From assembly GCF_039975415.1 (NCBI RefSeq), contig NZ_JBDWHD010000002.1: a stretch of 64,000 bases of DNA; one strand, 5' to 3'. Below are positions 42,844 to 50,999 of this stretch, in pieces. The first letter of the stretch is position 1; every line of letters starts with the position of its first letter. Source of the DNA: Ascidiaceihabitans sp039975415. Lineage in GTDB: Bacteria > Pseudomonadota > Alphaproteobacteria > Rhodobacterales > Rhodobacteraceae. A program made the translations under genes and the position numbers. The notes below the pieces were generated by a model that saw only the letters and a program-made list of their open reading frames with translations, was not told the DNA's origin and made no database searches.

Positions 42844-43053
42844 ATGCCTCAATCCGTTCAAACTGCGCCTTCGCGCAGCCGGTCTCTTTTTGTGACGATA
42901 AAGCGTCTATGGACCGCTACAAAACCTGCTGGCCCATGCCCCCTTCGCCATATCTCAGATGCGCAGGCCCGCGATATCGGATTAACATCCGCCCAAATCG
43001 AGGCACTGCGCTTTGAGTATCCGTCGCGCAAAACGCGCCATCCCAGTTTGTGA
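42844..43053 (+). CDS. DUF1127-like small protein
   Basis: A 69-residue basic protein. The C-terminal half, LRHISDAQARDIGLTSAQIEAL, resembles the DUF1127 motif (LRDIGLSR-type); the N-terminal half is Ser/Arg-rich. DUF1127 proteins in Rhodobacterales are often small RNA-binding or stress-linked proteins, which may not apply here. The ATG 42844 is divergent from the GcvA-type LysR gene, a likely regulator pair. The 3' end overlaps no other accepted gene. Confidence 0.65.
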   Translation: MPQSVQTAPSRSRSLFVTIKRLWTATKPAGPCPLRHISDAQARDIGLTSAQIEALRFEYPSRKTRHPSL

Positions 43054-43090
43054 CCTTTCGCCCGCGACGCCCTGCCGGTATGGTTGCGAA

Positions 43091-43450
43091 ATGGCCATGA
43101 CGCTCGATACGATTTTTGCAGCTCTTGCTGATCCGACCCGCCGGATGATCCTGACTATGTTGTTGGAAGATGACATGGCCGTGACAGACGTGGCCGACCC
43201 GTTTGACATGTCCTTGGCGGCCATTTCCAAACACCTCACCATCCTGACCCGCGCCGGCCTGATCGCCCAGGAAAAGCGCGGCCGCGTCAAATGGTGCAAG
43301 CTGGAACCTGACGCCATGAAAAGCGCATCGGTCTGGATGCAAGGCTTTGGCCAATTCGAACCCGTGCATCTGGATGCCTTTGAACGGTTTTTGGAAGGCG
43401 AACTTAGTCTTCCCGAAGAAGCAGCGACAACGCCACCACCGTCAGAATAA
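43091..43450 (+). CDS. ArsR-family transcriptional regulator
   Basis: A 119-residue winged helix-turn-helix protein. The recognition part is MSLAAISKHLTILTRAGLIA within DIFAALADPTRRMILTML, typical of ArsR/SmtB. The metal-binding Cys motifs of ArsR and SmtB are absent, so it is probably one of the non-metal members that act with an adjacent START-domain gene; none is adjacent. The ATG at 43091 (MAMTLD) is chosen; ATG 43097 is possible. Its end overlaps the convergent DMT permease gene by 47 bp. Confidence 0.85.
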   Translation: MAMTLDTIFAALADPTRRMILTMLLEDDMAVTDVADPFDMSLAAISKHLTILTRAGLIAQEKRGRVKWCKLEPDAMKSASVWMQGFGQFEPVHLDAFERFLEGELSLPEEAATTPPPSE

Positions 43451-44291
43451 CGCCCCCCAACACCCAGATCACCGGCACACCATTGCCCAGCGCAATTTCC
43501 CATAAAATGACCCATGAGGGCGTCAAATAGGTGTAGGCCATGACTTTGGCAGACGGCAGGCGCAAGGATGCGAATTGCAGCAAAACAAAAGTTGCCGCGC
43601 TGGCGCAGACAGAAACATAGAGAATTGTGATCCAGACAATCGGCGGCAACGCCCCCCAGTCCGTTTGGCGCAAATCGGACCACCCGTAGACCGTCAACAG
43701 CACACAGCCTGCGACAAGAACCCCGAAACTGAACACCACCGCAGGTTCCCCACGATTAAGTTTACGGATCATCGGCGTGTAAATTGCATGCGCCACACAG
43801 CCTGCAAAATAGATCATTTCCCCACGCCCTATTTCAAAGGCCATCAACGCGCGCAGGTCTGCTTTGAAGATCACCCAAAGGGCGCCCGTCCCGCCAATCG
43901 CCAAGGCAAGCGCCATACGCGGTGTCGTGATCTGGCGCAAAAGAACATAACCAAAGCCTGCGGACATAATCGGTATCAAAGTGAACACAGCCGCCGCAGA
44001 AACCGGAGGCGCCGTTTTCAGCCCTTCGAACATCAGCACGAAATACGTCCCGAACAGCGCCCCCAACACAACATAGCGCCAAGGGGCCTGAAACGCTGCG
44101 CGTGTCAGCGTACCACTTGCCAAAACCGCAATCCCGATCACAAGCCCCGCAATCGCAAAACGCACAGCATTCAACGCGCCCGGTGCAATTTCATTGGCAG
44201 CCATCGCCCCCAGCGAAAAGGACCCGGCAACCAACATCGAAAAACACAGCATCGCCAAATGGCCCTGCTGCGACGGCGTCAATTGCCCCAT
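43404..44291 (-). CDS. DMT-superfamily (EamA) permease
   Basis: A 295-residue inner-membrane protein with about ten hydrophobic segments in two EamA halves (LVAGSFSLGAMAANEIAPGA; then SLRLPSAKVMAYTYLTPSW). The exported or imported solute is unknown. The ATG at 44291 overlaps the end of the LysR gene upstream by 13 bp, so the two genes are probably co-transcribed and the regulator may control the permease. It converges with the ArsR gene. Confidence 0.85.
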   Translation of the reverse strand: MGQLTPSQQGHLAMLCFSMLVAGSFSLGAMAANEIAPGALNAVRFAIAGLVIGIAVLASGTLTRAAFQAPWRYVVLGALFGTYFVLMFEGLKTAPPVSAAAVFTLIPIMSAGFGYVLLRQITTPRMALALAIGGTGALWVIFKADLRALMAFEIGRGEMIYFAGCVAHAIYTPMIRKLNRGEPAVVFSFGVLVAGCVLLTVYGWSDLRQTDWGALPPIVWITILYVSVCASAATFVLLQFASLRLPSAKVMAYTYLTPSWVILWEIALGNGVPVIWVLGGVILTVVALSLLLRED

Positions 44292-45157
44292 GATTTGGAA
44301 TGCTCTTTCAGAAAATTCAAAAACGCCTGCACTTTTGTTGTCCGGTGCAAATCGACATGAGTGACCAGCCACAAAGGGGCAGACCAGTCTTCCTGATGGG
44401 GAAACACCTCTAGCAGATCAGGATTTCTTTCTGCCTCGTTGACACCCATAAATCCAATGCCCGCCCCCGCGATCACCGCTTGTTCCAAGGCACGTACATC
44501 CGAGCTGCGGAATGTCAGTGCCGCCTGAGGCACTTTTTCGCGCAGCCAGCGGTTGAACGGCGCACGGCTGTCATCGTTGTCGTGGCCCACAAACCGATGT
44601 TGGCCGTAGTCCTCAATGCCTGTCGGCATGCCGTGTTGCGCAACATAGCCACGGCTTGCGTAAAGCCCCATGCGCTGGCTGACAAAAGGTTGCACCACAT
44701 TGTCGGGTTGATCCGGCGCATTCCCCGCACGGATGGCCACATGGGCTTCACCGTATTCAAGGCGAAACAGACGTTCACCTGTCAGGTAGCGGACAATCAC
44801 ATCAGGATGTTCTTGCTGAAAGGCCGTCAGCAGCGGCGCCATACTGGGGGCCAGTGACACCAAAGAGGTCACCACCAGCTCACCCGACACATCCGAGCCC
44901 CGTCCTTTGATGCGTCCCACCAATTGGCTGAACTGGTCATCCGTGGCTTGTGCCACACGAAACAGATCCTCGCCGGCTTCTGTCGCGGTGTACCCGCGGG
45001 CGTGCCTTTGAAAGAGCTTAACGCCCAAACGGCCCTCTAATGCGTCAATATGACGAATGACCGTGGCATGATGCACCCCCAAAACGTCAGCTGCGCCGCT
45101 GACCGTGCCTTTGCGGGCCACTTGATAAGCGGTTTTGATCTCATCCCAATTGTCCAT
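44279..45157 (-). CDS. LysR-family transcriptional regulator
   Basis: A 292-residue regulator. The helix-turn-helix is at residues about 5-60 (MDNWDEIKTAYQVARKGTVS, VLGVHHATVIRHIDALE), and the periplasmic-binding-like effector domain follows. The start ATG 45157 is close to the conserved beginning. It is divergent from the two-helix membrane protein gene (45272) and overlaps the DMT permease gene downstream. The effector cannot be predicted. Confidence 0.88.
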   Translation of the reverse strand: MDNWDEIKTAYQVARKGTVSGAADVLGVHHATVIRHIDALEGRLGVKLFQRHARGYTATEAGEDLFRVAQATDDQFSQLVGRIKGRGSDVSGELVVTSLVSLAPSMAPLLTAFQQEHPDVIVRYLTGERLFRLEYGEAHVAIRAGNAPDQPDNVVQPFVSQRMGLYASRGYVAQHGMPTGIEDYGQHRFVGHDNDDSRAPFNRWLREKVPQAALTFRSSDVRALEQAVIAGAGIGFMGVNEAERNPDLLEVFPHQEDWSAPLWLVTHVDLHRTTKVQAFLNFLKEHSKSWGN

Positions 45158-45271
45158 TCAGGCCCTCATGTGCACAAATTCACAACGCACCCCAACCTAC
45201 CGACACTTCGTTCGCATTTGCAATGGCGCGCACTTTGACTTTGCACGCCACCCAACCATAAGGTGCCCCCT

Positions 45272-45742
45272 ATGAAGGTCATCGAAAACACCGCAGAACA
45301 GCTTGTATTGTCGCAGACCCCCTGGGTTCTGGGCATCCTGATGTCGATCGTATCGTTGGGCGCAATTGGAACGGTGCTTGTGCTGCTCTATCACCGCCAA
45401 TGGCTTTTGGGCGCTTTCATCGCTGGTGTTTCGGTGCTGGTGTTGCCTATTGCCGTGCTGCTTGTGGTGCAACGCACACAGATTGTCGTCACGCCCGAAA
45501 ACGTCAGCATCCAATCCCAGAATTTGGCGCGTGTCTTCAAGACCGATGTTGCAACGCAAACCATCAAACGCGCATCGGTGGAGCGCTTCCGGCAAGAAGG
45601 CGACGTCATCACCACGTTTCGCCCGGTTCTGGTCACACCCGATGGCGACGTGCCGCTGCGCAAAGGCTTCCAAAACGGGAACGGTGCGCAAGACATCGCA
45701 GACATTATAAACACATGGCTTGATGCGCATCGCGGCGGTTGA
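45272..45742 (+). CDS. Membrane-anchored protein, unknown function
   Basis: A 156-residue protein starting at ATG 45272 (a GTG 9 bases upstream is less likely). Two membrane helices (about residues 19-45 and 48-68) are followed by a 90-residue polar domain with a mix of beta-prone segments (TQIVVTPENVSIQSQNLARV; VITTFRPVLVTPDGDVPLRKG). The overall layout is like small membrane proteins with a PH-like cytoplasmic domain, but I cannot assign a family. It is divergent from the LysR gene and upstream of ffh by about 180 bp. Confidence 0.75.
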   Translation: MKVIENTAEQLVLSQTPWVLGILMSIVSLGAIGTVLVLLYHRQWLLGAFIAGVSVLVLPIAVLLVVQRTQIVVTPENVSIQSQNLARVFKTDVATQTIKRASVERFRQEGDVITTFRPVLVTPDGDVPLRKGFQNGNGAQDIADIINTWLDAHRGG

Positions 45743-45778
45743 CTCTGTAGACGCATCCACCTAAACGACCCTCAACAT

Positions 45779-45848
45779 CCGGAAGCTTTGATCTTCCGGT
45801 CCTTGATATCAAGGATCGCCCCCTGTCAGCGCGTCGCGCCCACAGGGG
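45779..45848 (+). promoter_or_regulatory. Stacked inverted repeats in the ffh leader
   Basis: Three symmetrical elements follow each other in the 177-bp gap before ffh: a hairpin CCGGAAG/CTTCCGG (45779-45799, 7-nt loop), a 16-bp palindrome TCCTTGATATCAAGGA (45800-45815), and a hairpin CCCCTGT/ACAGGGG (45820-45848, 15-nt loop). A fourth small one, GGGCC/GGCCC, touches the ribosome-binding site just before ATG 45920. The first could terminate the upstream gene; the rest look like a structured leader. The CCGGAAG string is reminiscent of SRP RNA, but no complete SRP RNA motif is present. Confidence 0.5.
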
Positions 45849-45919
45849 TATTTGTGTATTCTGCTTTGGGTCCCTACATCGGGGTGATCCAGCAACCGAA
45901 CCGAAGGGGGCCGTGGCCC

Positions 45920-47422
45920 ATGTTTGAGAACCTATCTGAACGCCTCTCCGGCGTCTTTGACCGCCTCACCAAACAAGGCGCGTTGTCAGAAGAGGATGTG
46001 AAAACAGCCCTGCGCGAAGTGCGTGTGGCCCTGCTTGAGGCTGACGTCTCGCTGCCCGTTGCCCGTGATTTCGTCAAAGCGGTTCAGGAAAAAGCCACCG
46101 GCCAAGCCGTCACTAAATCCGTCACGCCCGGCCAACAAGTCGTTAAGATCGTACATGACGCGCTGATCGATACGCTGACGGGTGAAGGCGAACCCGGTGC
46201 GTTGAAAATCGACAATCCCCCTGCCCCGATCCTGATGGTCGGTCTGCAAGGCGGCGGGAAAACCACCACAACAGCCAAGCTGGCAAAACGCTTGAAAGAG
46301 CGTGACGGCAAAAAGGTTCTGATGGCGTCCCTCGACGTGAACCGACCTGCCGCGATGGAACAACTTGCCATCCTCGGCAATCAAATCGGTGTCGACACCC
46401 TGCCCATCGTCAAGGGCGAAGCGCCGGTCGCAATCGCCAAACGCGCCAAGACCCAAGCGGCCATGGGCGGCTACGACGTCTACATGCTCGACACTGCGGG
46501 TCGCCTGTCTATCGACGAAGAGTTGATGGAACAGGTCAAAGCCGTACGCGACGTGGCCGACCCCCGCGAAACGCTTTTGGTGGTTGACGGTCTAACGGGT
46601 CAAGACGCTGTGCACACGGCCGAAAACTTTGACGACCGCATTGGTATCTCTGGTGTCGTCCTCACCCGCATGGATGGCGACGGACGCGGTGGCGCGGCAT
46701 TGTCCATGCGTGCCGTCACCGGCAAGCCCATCAAATACGTCGGTCTTGGCGAAAAGATGGACGCGCTGGAAACCTTTGAGCCAGAACGGATCGCAGGCCG
46801 CATCCTGGGCATGGGCGACATCGTTTCGCTTGTGGAAAAGGCTCAGGAAACCATCGAGGCCGAACAAGCCGAAAAGATGATGAAGCGCATGGCCAAGGGG
46901 ATGTTCAATATGAACGACCTCAAAATGCAGCTTGAGCAGATGATCAAAATGGGCGGCATGCAAGGCATGATGGGCATGATGCCCGGCATGGGCAAAATGG
47001 CCAAACAGGTCGAAGAGGCTGGTTTTGACGACAAAGTGCTGAAACAGCAGATCGCCTTGATCCAGTCCATGACGAAAAAAGAACGCGCCAACCCGCAAAT
47101 CTTGCAAGCCAGCCGTAAAAAGCGGATCGCACGCGGCGCGGGCATGGAAGTGTCAGACCTGAACAAACTGCTGAAAATGCAGCGTCAGATGTCAGACATG
47201 ATGAAAAAGATGGGCAAAATGGGCAAAGGTGGCATGCTGAAGCAGGCCATGAAGGGGATGATGGGCAAAGGCGGCATGCCCGGCGGTATGGACCCCTCCC
47301 AAATGGACCCCAAAGCGCTGGAAGCCGCGGCCAAACAAATGGGCATGGGCGGCAAGTTGCCCGGAATGGGCGGCGGCATGGGCCTGCCTTCTGGCCTGTC
47401 CGGCTTTGGGAAAAAGAAATAA
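45920..47422 (+). CDS. ffh: Signal recognition particle protein Ffh
   Basis: A 500-residue SRP GTPase that delivers nascent membrane and secreted proteins to FtsY. The N domain (about 1-90) is followed by the G domain with GLQGGGKTT (residues 108-116), DTAGRL and TRMDGDGRGGAALS. The C-terminal M domain is Met-rich (MKGMMGKGGMPGGMDP) and binds signal sequences and SRP RNA. ATG 45920 fits MFENLSERLSGVFDRL; a 132-nt longer frame upstream is not conserved. It opens the cluster ffh-GNAT-chorismate mutase-rpsP-bluB-rimM. Confidence 0.98.
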   Translation: MFENLSERLSGVFDRLTKQGALSEEDVKTALREVRVALLEADVSLPVARDFVKAVQEKATGQAVTKSVTPGQQVVKIVHDALIDTLTGEGEPGALKIDNPPAPILMVGLQGGGKTTTTAKLAKRLKERDGKKVLMASLDVNRPAAMEQLAILGNQIGVDTLPIVKGEAPVAIAKRAKTQAAMGGYDVYMLDTAGRLSIDEELMEQVKAVRDVADPRETLLVVDGLTGQDAVHTAENFDDRIGISGVVLTRMDGDGRGGAALSMRAVTGKPIKYVGLGEKMDALETFEPERIAGRILGMGDIVSLVEKAQETIEAEQAEKMMKRMAKGMFNMNDLKMQLEQMIKMGGMQGMMGMMPGMGKMAKQVEEAGFDDKVLKQQIALIQSMTKKERANPQILQASRKKRIARGAGMEVSDLNKLLKMQRQMSDMMKKMGKMGKGGMLKQAMKGMMGKGGMPGGMDPSQMDPKALEAAAKQMGMGGKLPGMGGGMGLPSGLSGFGKKK

Positions 47423-47956
47423 GTGATCCCTTTGGCCTCCATACCAACGCTGCACACAGAGCGATTGACCTTACGTGGACCCACGGAGGCAGATCTTGAC
47501 GTGTTCGCAGCATTTTACGCCTCTGAAAGGTCCAGCTTTGTCGGGGGCCCCTTGCCGCGTGAGCAAGCTTACCGGATCTTGATGCAAGAAGCTGGCCATT
47601 GGCAACTTAAGGGCTTTGGGCGCTTCAGTCTTGTCGAAAAAGACACAGGCGCCACAGTCGGTATTGTCGGCTTGTGGAACCCCGTTGGGTTTCCCGAGAA
47701 CGAGCTAGGTTGGGACCTGTTTGATGGCGCGTCAGGCAAAGGCTACGCCACCGAAGCCGGTGCAGCGGTGCGCGCATATGCTTACTCTACCTTGGGATGG
47801 ACAACTTTGATCAGCATGATCGCCGACGGCAACGAGGCGTCTGTTCGCGTGGCCAAGCGCCTTGGTGCGCGTCCGGACGGCACTTTCACGCATGAACGGT
47901 TTGGACCCATGGAAATATGGCGACATCCTGCACCCAAGGAGGCCTCAAATGAGTGA
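47423..47956 (+). CDS. GNAT-family N-acetyltransferase
   Basis: A 177-residue acetyltransferase of the RimJ/RimL-like group. HTERLTLRGPTEADLD is the usual start of the family, and ELGWDLFDGASGKGYATEAG with SMIADGNEASVRVAKRLGA are the acetyl-CoA and substrate-binding parts. The GTG 47423 sits directly after the ffh stop, and its own stop overlaps the chorismate mutase start. The protein or small-molecule substrate is unknown. It is translationally coupled to both neighbours. Confidence 0.88.
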   Translation: MIPLASIPTLHTERLTLRGPTEADLDVFAAFYASERSSFVGGPLPREQAYRILMQEAGHWQLKGFGRFSLVEKDTGATVGIVGLWNPVGFPENELGWDLFDGASGKGYATEAGAAVRAYAYSTLGWTTLISMIADGNEASVRVAKRLGARPDGTFTHERFGPMEIWRHPAPKEASNE

Positions 47957-48251
47957 CGCTGTAACCCGCGCTGCCGCCGTGCTGAAAGAGCACCGCGAAA
48001 GCATTGATCGCCTTGATGCGATCCTCATCTACACGTTGGGTGAGCGGTTCAAACACACACAGGCTGTGGGGAAACTCAAAGCCGAACACGACCTTCCCCC
48101 GTCCGATCCGGCCCGCGAGGCCACCCAGATCGCACGTCTTGAAGATTTGGCAAACCGGGCCGACGTAGATCCGGAATTTGCCAAGAAGTTTCTCAACTTC
48201 ATCATCGCTGAAGTCATTCAGCACCACAAATCACACCAATCTACATCCTAA
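47949..48251 (+). CDS. Chorismate mutase (AroQ type)
   Basis: A 100-residue all-helical mutase converting chorismate to prephenate for phenylalanine and tyrosine synthesis. The catalytic set of AroQ enzymes is visible in order: Arg in ESIDRLDA, Arg in GERFKHTQ, Lys in VGKLKAEH, Asp/Arg/Glu in PSDPAREAT, and Gln in VIQHHKS. ATG 47949 has AAGGAGG 7 bp upstream, a strong site, and overlaps the GNAT stop. A prephenate-processing partner is not in the window. Confidence 0.93.
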   Translation: MSDAVTRAAAVLKEHRESIDRLDAILIYTLGERFKHTQAVGKLKAEHDLPPSDPAREATQIARLEDLANRADVDPEFAKKFLNFIIAEVIQHHKSHQSTS

Positions 48252-48264
48252 GGAAATCAATACC

Positions 48265-48663
48265 ATGGCTATGAAAATTCGCCTCGCCCGCGGTGGCTCC
48301 AAAAAGCGCCCGTTTTACCGTATCGTTGCAGCAGACAGCCGCATGCCACGCGATGGCCGCTTCATCGAAAAGCTCGGCACGTACAACCCATTGCTGCCCA
48401 AAGACAGCGAAGAGCGCGTGAAAATGAACATGGAACGCGTTCAATACTGGTTGGGTGAAGGCGCACAGCCAACTGACCGTATCGCACGTATGCTGGAAGC
48501 AGCTGGCGTGAAAGAAAAGGTCGAGCGTAACAACCCCAAGAAGGGTACACCGCACAAGAAAGCGCAAGATCGCGCTGAAGAAAAAGCTGCAAAAGCAGAA
48601 GCCGCCGCAGAAGCAGCAGCAGCCCCTGCCGAAGAAGCACCTGCGGAAGAAGCTGCAGAGTAA
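48265..48663 (+). CDS. rpsP: 30S ribosomal protein S16
   Basis: A 132-residue small-subunit protein. MAMKIRLARGGSKKRPFYRI is the conserved start, with VAADSRMPRDGRFIEKLGTY next. The C-terminal 45 residues are a long Lys/Ala/Glu tail not found in short S16 forms but common in alphaproteobacteria. AAGGAA lies upstream of ATG 48265. It sits between chorismate mutase and bluB in the same direction. Confidence 0.98.
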   Translation: MAMKIRLARGGSKKRPFYRIVAADSRMPRDGRFIEKLGTYNPLLPKDSEERVKMNMERVQYWLGEGAQPTDRIARMLEAAGVKEKVERNNPKKGTPHKKAQDRAEEKAAKAEAAAEAAAAPAEEAPAEEAAE

Positions 48664-48680
48664 TCAGAAGGTCAGCTGGC

Positions 48681-49310
48681 ATGGATGCCTTTTCACAAGA
48701 CTTCCGCGACCAGTTTCAAAACCTTTTGGCGTGGCGCCGCGATGTGCGGCGTTTTCGCACCGATCCCGTGGACGAGGCGTTGCTGATGCAATGCCTCGAC
48801 ACCTTTCGATTGGCCCCCTCGGTGGGCCTGTCAGAACCTTGGCGTGTGGTCCGCGTGCAAAGCGCCACAATGCGCACCAAAGCCATTGAAAATTACCAGA
48901 CAGCAAATGCAAAAGCATTAGATGGCTATACCGGCGAAAAAGCCGAGCTTTACGCCGGTTTGAAGCTGTCCGGCATGCAAGAAGCCCCTGAACATATTGC
49001 AGTCTTTTGCGATGATGCGACATCCAAAGGCTCGGGCTTGGGGGCAACAACCATGCCTGAAATGCGGCGCTATTCTGTTGTTGGCGCTGTAAATCTGATG
49101 TGGCTTATGGCCCGTTCACTTGGGCTTGGGATGGGCTGGGTGTCCATTCTTGACGCGCCGAAGTTATCTGCCGATTTGGGTGTACCCGAAGACTGGTCAC
49201 TGATTGCCTATTTGTGCATCGGATGGCCCGAAGAGAATTCGACGACCCCAGAGCTTCAAACCAAAGGCTGGGAAACCCGCCAAACAGCCCTTAACATCGA
49301 GACACGGTGA
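48681..49310 (+). CDS. bluB: 5,6-dimethylbenzimidazole synthase (BluB)
   Basis: A 209-residue flavin-destroying enzyme that makes the lower ligand of cobalamin from reduced FMN and O2. It has the nitroreductase fold with AWRRDVRRFRTDPVDE at the start, GLGATTMPEMRRYSVVGAVN (the GLGxxTMPE signature of BluB), and LGLGMGWVSILD. It links this region to cobC-cobD, about 16 kb upstream, which complete the nucleotide-loop part of the same vitamin. ATG 48681. Confidence 0.93.
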   Translation: MDAFSQDFRDQFQNLLAWRRDVRRFRTDPVDEALLMQCLDTFRLAPSVGLSEPWRVVRVQSATMRTKAIENYQTANAKALDGYTGEKAELYAGLKLSGMQEAPEHIAVFCDDATSKGSGLGATTMPEMRRYSVVGAVNLMWLMARSLGLGMGWVSILDAPKLSADLGVPEDWSLIAYLCIGWPEENSTTPELQTKGWETRQTALNIETR

Positions 49311-49313
49311 CCC

Positions 49314-49457
49314 ATGTTTCGCATGATCCGCACCATACTCTTTGTTGCAGTCGCCTTTGTTGCGGGTGTCCTATATGAGCAATACAACGATGGTCTGGAC
49401 TGCGATGCCAAGGGCGGAGAAATGATCGAAGGCCTGTGCGAAGGAACGCTTCAATGA
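49314..49457 (+). CDS. 47-residue membrane protein between bluB and rimM
   Basis: A short gene not usually caught by size filters: ATG 49314 to TGA 49457, 47 residues. It has one N-terminal hydrophobic helix (about residues 4-22, TILFVAVAFVAGVLYE) and a short acidic tail with two Cys (LDCDAK and GLCEG). It starts 3 bp after the bluB stop, and its TGA overlaps the rimM ATG (ATGA at 49454-49457). This tight packing argues for a real, co-translated gene. No function can be assigned. Confidence 0.6.
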   Translation: MFRMIRTILFVAVAFVAGVLYEQYNDGLDCDAKGGEMIEGLCEGTLQ

Positions 49458-49960
49458 GAGATGAAATGATTTGTGTGGGCGCTGTCAGTGGCTCATATGG
49501 CGTACAGGGCGAAGTGCGCATCAAAAGCTTTTGCGCGACCCCCGAGGACATTGAAGCCTATAGCCCTTTGACCTGCGAACACGGCGTCGACGTGTTCCAT
49601 CTGTCCTTGATCCGCCCCATCAAAAACGGCTTTGTGGCGCGTTTGGTCGAGGTAAAGACAAAGGAACAAGGCGATGCGCTGAAAGGCACTCAGTTGTTTG
49701 CACGGCGCGCTCAACTGCCCAGCCTGCCCGACGACGAATACTATCATTCCGATCTTGTGGGGCTGACGGTTTCAGACACAGGTGGCACGCTGATTGGCAC
49801 CGTGAAATCCGTGCAAAACCATGGTGCGACAGACTTGCTAGAAATTCAGCGCCCCGGATCAAGCGCCACGATTTTGTTGCCATTTACACTGGCGGCGGTT
49901 CCAACTGTGGATCTGGACGCGGGCCGCATTGTGGCTGATCCCCCCGACGGCGTTCTTTAA
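49454..49960 (+). CDS. rimM: Ribosome maturation factor RimM
   Basis: A 168-residue 30S assembly factor that binds S19 and helps process 16S rRNA. The family marks are VGAVSGSYGVQGEVRIKSFC near the start and DEYYHSDLVGLTVSDTGGTL in the C-terminal PRC barrel. ATG 49454 has AAGGA 7 bp upstream and overlaps the small upstream gene. The rpsP-rimM-trmD order is the typical one, here with bluB and the 47-residue gene between. Confidence 0.95.
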   Translation: MRDEMICVGAVSGSYGVQGEVRIKSFCATPEDIEAYSPLTCEHGVDVFHLSLIRPIKNGFVARLVEVKTKEQGDALKGTQLFARRAQLPSLPDDEYYHSDLVGLTVSDTGGTLIGTVKSVQNHGATDLLEIQRPGSSATILLPFTLAAVPTVDLDAGRIVADPPDGVL

Positions 49961-50065
49961 CCTAACCCACAGGCTTTGAACCAAATCAAGAAAGCTTTGA
50001 GTTCCGCCCAGCCTTGATGCTATGGCCAACAGGTTGCGTGACCCTATCTGGAAAGGCCCGAAACC

Positions 50066-50860
50066 GTGGCAAACACCCCAAAGTCATTTGGCCGCAAATC
50101 TATACGCGCCACAATGACCCCCAGCAGCCTGATGGACGAAGTTCCCGATCTTGCCGGTGTTTGGCAAGCCCGTGTCATCACATTGTTTCCAGACGCGTTT
50201 CCCGGGGTCTTGGGCGAAAGCCTGACGGGGCGTGCATTGCAAGACGGCAAATGGCAGTTGCACACACATAACTTGCGTGACTTTGGACTGACGAAACACA
50301 AAAACGTCGACGACACGCCATCAGGTGGAGGCGCGGGCATGGTGTTGCGGGCCGACGTCGTAGGGCCCGCAATCGAAGCTGCCAATGCCCATTCCAAGGG
50401 TCGCATACCGGTGGTCTATATGTCACCGCGCGGTGTGCCGTTTACCCAAAAAATGGCGCAATCATGGGCGCGGTGCGATGGCGTGACGATCCTGTGTGGC
50501 CGCTTTGAAGGCGTCGATGAACGTGTGCTTGAACATTACAATGTCATGGAAGTTTCGTTGGGCGATTTTGTCATGACAGGCGGCGAAATCGCAGCGCAAG
50601 CCATGATCGACGCCACAGTACGTCTGTTGCCGGGCGTTTTGGGAAACGCCGACAGCGCCGTTGAGGAAAGCCATTCCAACGGCCTTTTGGAGCATCCACA
50701 ATACACCCGCCCCGCCACATGGAACGGACGCGATGTGCCGCAGGTTTTGATGTCTGGCAATCACGCCAAAATAGAACAATGGCGTCAGGAGATGTCAGAA
50801 AGTTTGACGCAAACACGCAGGCCCGACCTATGGGCAAAACACACGAAGCCTGAAAAATAG
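50066..50860 (+). CDS. trmD: tRNA (guanine37-N1)-methyltransferase TrmD
   Basis: A 264-residue SPOUT methyltransferase that modifies G37 of tRNAs for Pro, Leu and Arg. The knotted SAM site is VYMSPRGVPFTQK then ILCGRFEGVDERVLEH, and MTGGEIAAQAMIDATVRLLPG is the conserved core. The core begins near VWQARVITLFPDAFPG, so the GTG start at 50066 gives about 30 extra residues; the true start may be a little downstream. rplS usually follows trmD directly, but here TerB, radical SAM and LysE genes come between. Confidence 0.96.
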   Translation: MANTPKSFGRKSIRATMTPSSLMDEVPDLAGVWQARVITLFPDAFPGVLGESLTGRALQDGKWQLHTHNLRDFGLTKHKNVDDTPSGGGAGMVLRADVVGPAIEAANAHSKGRIPVVYMSPRGVPFTQKMAQSWARCDGVTILCGRFEGVDERVLEHYNVMEVSLGDFVMTGGEIAAQAMIDATVRLLPGVLGNADSAVEESHSNGLLEHPQYTRPATWNGRDVPQVLMSGNHAKIEQWRQEMSESLTQTRRPDLWAKHTKPEK

Positions 50861-50877
50861 CGGCGGGATGCGCCTGC

Positions 50878-50918
50878 GTTAACCTTTTCTGTGTTAACCT
50901 TTTCGGCGTTAACCTTTT
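50878..50918 (+). repeat. Three GTTAACCTTTT direct repeats at 15-bp spacing
   Basis: GTTAACCTTTT occurs at 50878-50888, 50893-50903 and 50908-50918, exactly 15 bp apart, and GTTAACACTTT at 50928 is a partial fourth copy. They fill the 139-bp gap between trmD and the TerB gene. Each contains TTAACC, the CtrA half-site core, but the pairs do not form the full TTAA-N7-TTAA. Confidence 0.6.
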
Positions 50919-50999
50919 TGCGAGGTTGTTAACACTTTATTTGCTATGCTTCACAACAATCGCTAGCCTGCATAAAACGCTCATTTACAGGCCCCTTTC

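Noticed and set aside
45779..45848. SRP RNA (ffs) next to ffh.
   Set aside because: CCGGAAG resembles part of the SRP RNA loop, but the GUCAGG and GGAAGCAGCC parts and the long helix are missing; the sequence is a plain hairpin.
50878..50938. CRISPR-like array formed by the GTTAACCTTTT repeats.
   Set aside because: The repeats are only 11 bp with 4-bp spacers and three copies, without cas genes.
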